From NCBI GenBank assembly GCA_009777135.1, contig WRMM01000065.1:1-8826 (forward strand): a DNA stretch of 8,826 nucleotides, given 5' to 3'. How positions within the stretch are numbered: position 1 is the first letter of the stretch; each line of letters opens with the position of its first letter. Positions 5,391 through 8,826 of this stretch are shown piece by piece. The DNA comes from Candidatus Fibrimonadales bacterium. Lineage in GTDB: Bacteria; Fibrobacterota; Fibrobacteria; Fibrobacterales; Fibrobacteraceae. The position numbers were made by a program, and so were the translations under genes. The notes beneath the pieces were generated by a model. It made no database searches. It had not been told where the DNA came from and saw only the letters and a program-made list of their open reading frames with translations.

Positions 5391-6239
5391 GTGTTGCTCC
5401 CCGAAGAAATATCCCGATACAGCCGCCACCTGTTGCTTTCGGAGATAGGCGTTGAGGGGCAAGAAAAATTGAAAAACGCTAAGGTGCTGATAGTTGGAGC
5501 TGGAGGGCTTGGCTCTCCAGCAGCTATGTATTTGGCTGCGGCAGGAGTTGGAACTATAGGCATAGCAGATTTTGACCAAGCGGACTTGTCTAATCTGCAA
5601 AGGCAGATTGCCTATACAACCAAAGACATTGGCAAACAGAAAAGCGAAGTTATAAGCATGCGTTTAAAAGAAATGAACCCGCTTGTGAACATAATAACCT
5701 ATAACGCTGCGCTAACCAGCAAAAACGCTTTGGACATATTGAAGGATTATCAAATAGCAGTTGATTGCTCCGATAATTTTCAAACTCGTTATTTATTGAA
5801 TGATTCCTGCGTTCTTTTGGGCAAACCTTATGTCTATGGCTCGGTGTCGGAGTTGAAAGGGCAGGCGAGCGTTTTTTATGCAAAAGAGGGTCCTTGCTAT
5901 CGATGCCTGTATCCCGAGCCTGCGCCTCTGGCTCTTAAATCGTGCATGACCAGCGGATTGCTTGGGGTTTTGCCTGGAGTTATAGGCTGCATAATGGCAA
6001 ACGAGGTTTTGAAGTTAATAATAGGAAAGCAGAACGTTCAGCAGAAGCAGCTCACAGGCCGTTTGCTTTTGTTCAATGCGTGGGATGCAAGCTTTGATGA
6101 GCTTAAAATTTCAAAAGACGAAAACTGTCCGATGTGCGGAAAAGATCCGAGCATCAAGGAACTTATTGATTACGAAGAATTTTGCGGCCTTAAAAAAGAC
6201 GGCAATACCTGTTTTAATCTAGCAAACCATTCGCTTTAA
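5391..6239 (+). CDS. ThiF/MoeB/HesA-family E1-like adenylyltransferase
   Basis: A 282-residue ubiquitin-activating-like protein starting at GTG 5391 (TTG 5394 is an alternative; both keep the family's opening EEISRYSRHLLLSEIG). The Rossmann nucleotide loop is GAGGLG (36-41). Next come DFDQADLSNLQRQ with the conserved D62 and R71, and DCSDNF (125-130). Two CxxC pairs, C169/C172 and C246/C249, form the structural zinc site. C185 is a candidate for the cysteine that carries or attacks the activated carrier protein. Relatives adenylate the C-terminal Gly-Gly of ThiS, MoaD or CysO for thiamine, molybdopterin or cysteine synthesis. The IDYEEFCG tail is typical of MoeZ/HesA-like forms that continue into a rhodanese domain, absent here. 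No carrier protein gene is nearby, so the pathway cannot be named. An AGAGG lies directly before the start. Confidence 0.88.
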   Translation: MLLPEEISRYSRHLLLSEIGVEGQEKLKNAKVLIVGAGGLGSPAAMYLAAAGVGTIGIADFDQADLSNLQRQIAYTTKDIGKQKSEVISMRLKEMNPLVNIITYNAALTSKNALDILKDYQIAVDCSDNFQTRYLLNDSCVLLGKPYVYGSVSELKGQASVFYAKEGPCYRCLYPEPAPLALKSCMTSGLLGVLPGVIGCIMANEVLKLIIGKQNVQQKQLTGRLLLFNAWDASFDELKISKDENCPMCGKDPSIKELIDYEEFCGLKKDGNTCFNLANHSL

Positions 6240-6366
6240 GGACAGCGTCCAGCATATTTATGCAATCTTTATAAGCCTTAGCTTCCCACTGAAGCTCTAA
6301 ATCCTCAGCATTGCTCAGCTTATAAAACAATTGCTCTTTCATTTTTTTGATATCCGTTTCCAGCAT
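6214..6366 (-). CDS. Small 50-residue protein, unrecognised
   Basis: An ATG at 6366-6364 opens a 50-codon frame ending in TAA at 6216-6214. The protein begins MLETDIKKMKEQLFYKLSNA and ends DAVLKANGLLD. It is mixed-charge and largely predicted helical, with no signal peptide or membrane segment and one cysteine (C35 in YKDCINM). Support for its being real: a strong Shine-Dalgarno AGGGAG 6 bp before the ATG, the only good one in the window; a TTTCTATATTA promoter motif upstream on the same strand; and it fills an otherwise empty 172-bp gap between thiF-like and repeat-protein genes. Its last 26 bp overlap the convergent E1-like gene in the opposite orientation. I do not recognise a family; a small helical, possibly coiled-coil or protein-binding peptide is all that can be inferred. 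Confidence 0.65.
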   Translation of the reverse strand: MLETDIKKMKEQLFYKLSNAEDLELQWEAKAYKDCINMLDAVLKANGLLD

Positions 6367-6372
6367 ATACTT

Positions 6373-6378
6373 CTCCCT
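6373..6378 (-). promoter_or_regulatory. Shine-Dalgarno site of the 50-residue gene
   Basis: The minus strand reads AAAGGGAGAAGTAT before the ATG at 6366. AGGGAG lies 6 bases from the start codon, an optimal spacing. It stands out because the other genes that begin a transcript here lack such a site. Confidence 0.6.
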
Positions 6379-6384
6379 TTGATG

Positions 6385-6406
6385 TAATATAGAAATTTCT
6401 ACATTA
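6385..6406. promoter_or_regulatory. Bidirectional promoter palindrome between the small gene and the repeat protein gene
   Basis: The dodecamer TAGAAATTTCTA (6390-6401) is a perfect palindrome. Flanks GTAAT (6384-6388) and ATTAC (6403-6407) extend it to 24 bp with one mismatched pair. Rightward it reads TTTCTACATTA (hexamer TACATT 6400-6405, 6 bp before the ATG at 6412). Leftward it reads TTTCTATATTA (hexamer TATATT 6391 to 6386, 19 bp before the ATG at 6366). The hexamers are separated by 8 bp. TTTGAT at 6378-6383 could be a rightward -35 at 16-bp spacing. Confidence 0.58.
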
Positions 6407-6411
6407 CCTAT

Positions 6412-7485
6412 ATGAAAAAATATTTGCTTTTGTTTTTAGCTATTTTGCTTGTTAATTCTGCGTTTGCGCAGGCTACAAAGAAAAAGGGAACCTCTGCAAA
6501 GGCTCCTGCTAAAGCTGCGCCTAAAGCGACTGGCAAAACAGGGACAGTAGCGCCAGCGCCTGCGCCGGCTGTCAAATCATTGGCTGTTGCTCCCAAGTTG
6601 GATACCAAAGAACCTTCTTTTGCTGGATTTACAGGCAGTTTTGTTAATTTCGGAAGAATTTCCGGCGAAGACCGCCCATTCACCATGACTATTGAATACA
6701 GGCCTTGGTTTTTTGAAGTTTCTGGAATTGCGAATGCAGGTTACAATACCCCGGATTTAGGCGAAGATGTAATTGTGATTTTGGCCTATTACGATGCGCC
6801 GGGAAAAGCTGCAGACGGCACGGATTATCAAGCCGGGCTTTTTGACCTTCAGATGCTTTTGGATGATGAACGTGTTAAAATTTCAAATTTAAGGTTTAAT
6901 TTGACAGGCAAAGCTGCCGCTGGTTCACCGGTTCTTAATCAAGCTAGAACATGGAATTTTGAGCAGGGCAGGGTGTTCAGAGTATCAAAATATGAGGGCG
7001 ATATAATCAAAGCCGAGGCTACCGCTTTTGATAAAGCTGATATTGCAAGGGAAGAAGCTGCCGCTCAAAAAAGAGTAGCAGATTCCATAGAGAGAGAGAG
7101 AAAACGAGTTGATGATTCCATTGCAAGGGTAGAAAAAAGGAGAAGCGATTCCATTGCTGCAGTGCGGGAAAGAGAAAGGCAGAGAATTGAGCAAGAAAGA
7201 GAAGATGAGAGAAGAAGAAAGGCGGCAGCTGCTCAAAAAAAGAGAAGAGTTGTTGAAGAATATGATGATGACGATGATGATTATTATGAGCAGCCTAGAA
7301 GAAAGGCTCCCACAAAAAAACGCAGACCTGTTGAAGAGTACTACGACGATGAAGATGATTATTACGAGCCTCCTCCAAAAAAGAGAACTCCCACTAAAAA
7401 GCGCAGAGTGGTAGAAGAATACGATGACGATGATTACTACGAAGAACCGCCTAGGAAAAAACCTGCGAAAAAACGGCCAAGGTAA
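6412..7485 (+). CDS. Secreted protein with hendecad coiled coil and Asp/Tyr-Lys/Arg tandem repeats
   Basis: A 357-residue protein I do not recognise. A signal peptide covers 1-19 (ending NSAFA, cut before Q20). A lysine/alanine/proline linker spans about 20-62. A compact, probably beta-rich domain spans about 66-200 (contains FTMTIEYRPWFFEVSG). Residues 221-275 are five consecutive 11-residue units, the first three RVADSIERERK, RVDDSIARVEK and RRSDSIAAVRE, consistent with a long hendecad coiled coil. Residues 276-352 are three tandem units of 26, 27 and 24 residues, each KKRR(V/P)VEEY, then an aspartate/tyrosine run, then a proline-lysine-arginine stretch; the end is KKRPR. The alternating acidic and basic blocks make the tail a polyampholyte. 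An envelope or surface structural role is the simplest inference. The start lies 6 bp after TACATT without a ribosome-binding site. Confidence 0.75.
   Translation: MKKYLLLFLAILLVNSAFAQATKKKGTSAKAPAKAAPKATGKTGTVAPAPAPAVKSLAVAPKLDTKEPSFAGFTGSFVNFGRISGEDRPFTMTIEYRPWFFEVSGIANAGYNTPDLGEDVIVILAYYDAPGKAADGTDYQAGLFDLQMLLDDERVKISNLRFNLTGKAAAGSPVLNQARTWNFEQGRVFRVSKYEGDIIKAEATAFDKADIAREEAAAQKRVADSIERERKRVDDSIARVEKRRSDSIAAVRERERQRIEQEREDERRRKAAAAQKKRRVVEEYDDDDDDYYEQPRRKAPTKKRRPVEEYYDDEDDYYEPPPKKRTPTKKRRVVEEYDDDDYYEEPPRKKPAKKRPR
7072..7236 (+). repeat. Five 33-bp units encoding hendecad repeats
   Basis: Codons 221-275 of the secreted protein fall into five 11-codon units. Three share the D-S-I core at 11-residue intervals (DSI at 224-226, 235-237, 246-248); the last two have drifted to arginine/glutamate-rich sequence. 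The conservation is at protein level more than at DNA level. Confidence 0.7.
7237..7467 (+). repeat. Three tandem coding repeats of 72-81 bp
   Basis: Units at 7237-7314, 7315-7395 and 7396-7467 encode KKRR-x-VEEY, a run of Asp with Tyr-Tyr-Glu, then a Pro/Lys/Arg stretch. Runs of GAT/GAC codons inside each unit make the length of the aspartate tract likely to vary by slippage or unequal crossover between strains; the unit lengths already differ (26, 27, 24 codons). Confidence 0.75.
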
Positions 7486-7490
7486 TTTAG

Positions 7491-7620
7491 CAACGCTGAT
7501 TTGTTCGCTTGGGACATGGGACAAGCGACATGCTGAGTTGCATTGCTTGGGATATGATATTTTGTATCTCGCTTGTTCATGTCCCATGTCCCATGTCCCA
7601 AAGCGTTTAAATCAGCGTTG
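7491..7620. repeat. Second heptamer-repeat hairpin element between convergent genes
   Basis: The outer arm CAACGCTGATTT (7491-7502) is perfectly inverted at 7609-7620. After a 3x3 internal loop and one bulged A, TTGGGACATGGGAC (7509-7522) pairs perfectly with 7588-7601. Further in, ACAAGCGA (7521-7528) can pair with 7569-7576. The arms contain heptamers: two GGGACA(T/A) on the left, three CATGTCC (7578-7598) on the right. The element fills the gap from 5 bp after the repeat-protein stop to the base before the phosphoglucomutase stop. It shares TTTAGCAACGCT (7486-7497) with 2194-2205, plus the CGCTT-GGG heptamer layout, with the element at 2206-2327. A bidirectional terminator or mRNA-end stem is a plausible role, although no T-run is present. 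Confidence 0.72.
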
Positions 7621-8826
7621 TTATTGAAAGAACAAATTCTTTGCTGCGTTGAACATTTCGTCTTTTTCTTCTGGGAATCTGCACTCGGCGTAGATACGAA
7701 CTTTGGGTTCGGTTCCGCTGGGGCGGACCAATATCCAAGAAGCATCGTCGAAGATTATTTTAACGCCATCTACTGTTAGCAATTCGCGCACAGTTTTGCT
7801 TTTTTTGCCAATATCTATTTTTGTTCCTGGCTGAACGGATTTTGCTATTTCTGCAACGCGCGCCAATAGCGGTTCGCCAACCAGAGATTTGTCCACTTCA
7901 AAGCCGGAACGCTCAGGATAAAGGCGGCCAAATTCCGCATATAAAAGGTCAAGATATTCGCCTAGGTTTTTGCCTGTTGTAGCCATGATTTCCAATGCGA
8001 TTAAAAGCCCGAACATAGCATCTTTTTCCAGAGTATTGTTCAAGCCTGTTATGCCGTCTGATTCTTCAAATGCAATAAGCGCTTTGGGGTTTGCATCTCT
8101 TTTTAGCCAGGGGCGGAAATTTTTAAACCCAACGGGAGTTTCCATAACAGGAATCCCAAGTTTTTCTGCAATGATATTTGCGAAATTGGATGTGGCAACG
8201 GACTTTGCCAAAACGCCTTTCTTTTTTCGCCAAGTTACCATGTAGTGAAAGGCAATTGCCCCAAAACTATTCATGTCTATTTCTCTGGTGCCGTCGTAAA
8301 AGCGAATGCGGTCGCCGTCAGGGTCAAGAATTGCGCCAAGGCGAAAACAGCTTTTGCTGGCATCCAAAATCTGTTTTACTTCTGCTAGGTTTTTAGAGGA
8401 TGGCTCCGGCGCAACGCCGCCGAATAGAGGGTCGTTTTCTGTGCGAAGGCTGATAAGGCACTGCGGATTGTTCAGCAATGCGGCTGGCCTGCCTCTTGTT
8501 GAGCCATGAACGTGGTCGCATACCAAGTCTATGCTTTCTTTTGAAAGCAGGGATAAAATTTTGCTGTAATTTATTGTTTCTTGCTTTTCAGAAAAGGCTT
8601 TGTAAATCTTAACAGGATCTATGATTTCCCAATTTATTTCGCCGAGTTTTTCCCAAACATGGGATTTCATCATTGCGTTTGAATTATCGGTTATTTTGTC
8701 CGTAATCTCCGGCCCTGCAGGGCCTCCGTCCGCGGGGTTGAATTTTATTCCGCTATAGTCGCTTGGGTTGTGAGAAGGCGTCATGTTTACGGAGCAAGCC
8801 GCCCCTAGAGACTCTACCGCTGCGCT
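7621..8826 (-). CDS. pgm: Phosphoglucomutase (alpha-D-phosphohexomutase superfamily), N-terminus outside window
   Basis: The frame is open from the window edge (8826) to TAA at 7623-7621, giving 401 residues. An internal ATG at 8784 lies only nine bases before the active-site serine codon, so the true start is upstream. The phosphoserine loop is TPSHNP (serine codon 8775-8773). The Mg-binding loop DPDGDR is at 8325-8308. The sugar-binding EESDG stands in for the usual GEES(A/G)G, and the phosphate-binding RPSGTEPK is near the C-terminus. About 384 residues follow the serine, and GGPAGPEIT follows the loop as in E. coli Pgm (GGPADT), favouring the Pgm type (about 545 residues) over GlmM or ManB. 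It interconverts glucose-1- and glucose-6-phosphate, feeding glycogen and nucleotide-sugar synthesis. It converges on the secreted repeat protein gene across the hairpin element. Confidence is high for the superfamily, less for the exact substrate. Confidence 0.88.
   Translation of the reverse strand, partial: SAAVESLGAACSVNMTPSHNPSDYSGIKFNPADGGPAGPEITDKITDNSNAMMKSHVWEKLGEINWEIIDPVKIYKAFSEKQETINYSKILSLLSKESIDLVCDHVHGSTRGRPAALLNNPQCLISLRTENDPLFGGVAPEPSSKNLAEVKQILDASKSCFRLGAILDPDGDRIRFYDGTREIDMNSFGAIAFHYMVTWRKKKGVLAKSVATSNFANIIAEKLGIPVMETPVGFKNFRPWLKRDANPKALIAFEESDGITGLNNTLEKDAMFGLLIALEIMATTGKNLGEYLDLLYAEFGRLYPERSGFEVDKSLVGEPLLARVAEIAKSVQPGTKIDIGKKSKTVRELLTVDGVKIIFDDASWILVRPSGTEPKVRIYAECRFPEEKDEMFNAAKNLFFQ

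Noticed and set aside
6985..7587. 200-codon open frame on the minus strand
   Set aside because: It is antisense to the low-complexity GAT/GAA-rich repeat region; the product is runs of Ile, Val, Phe and Ser with no recognisable domain.
7578..7598. CRISPR-like repeats
   Set aside because: The units are 7 bp, contiguous and without spacers; they are short tandem repeats in a hairpin, not a CRISPR array.

Overview
The window reads as ordinary bacterial chromosome: ten genes, most of them housekeeping, packed on alternating strands. The most likely source is a Fibrobacter-like (Fibrobacterota) gut bacterium. Pointers are the AT-leaning composition, the near absence of Shine-Dalgarno sequences, a -24/-12 (sigma-54) type promoter, a secreted protein with DSI-containing 11-residue repeats, and the start of an Rpn/PD-(D/E)XK transposase-like gene. 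The phylum assignment is an inference; no rRNA or marker tree is available here.

Layout: (1) 1-249 holds the first 18 codons of a leftward Rpn-family gene, a near-consensus sigma-54 promoter, and a phased repeat/inverted-repeat block. (2) 250-1041, a PAP2-fold phosphatase, converges on a TrmH/SpoU rRNA methyltransferase (1047-1793, minus). (3) A 32-bp divergent gap leads into a stand-alone Smr-domain gene (1826-2209). (4) A heptamer-repeat hairpin element (2206-2327) separates it from a convergent Xaa-Pro aminopeptidase (2338-3612, minus). (5) A 35-bp divergent gap leads into a co-directional run: secreted DUF3298 protein (3648-4325), peptide chain release factor 1 (4329-5387) and an E1-like ThiF/MoeB/HesA protein (5391-6239). 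Neighbours in this run are 3 bp apart and in the same reading frame. (6) An unrecognised 50-residue gene lies on the minus strand (6214-6366), and a secreted repeat-rich protein diverges from it (6412-7485). (7) A second heptamer-repeat hairpin element (7491-7620) separates that from a convergent phosphoglucomutase (7621-8826, cut by the window edge).

The genes serve several pathways rather than one: translation (RF1, rRNA methylation), peptide turnover, sugar-phosphate interconversion, sulfur/cofactor activation and the envelope. The most interesting material is between the genes. An 11-bp motif close to TTTCTAnATTA sits upstream of seven genes; in six of them its -10-like hexamer ends 6-7 bp before the ATG and there is no ribosome-binding site, which suggests leaderless mRNAs. 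In three divergent pairs two such motifs lie back to back and form near-perfect palindromes, i.e. compact bidirectional promoters. Two convergent gaps carry related hairpins built from different heptamer repeats.
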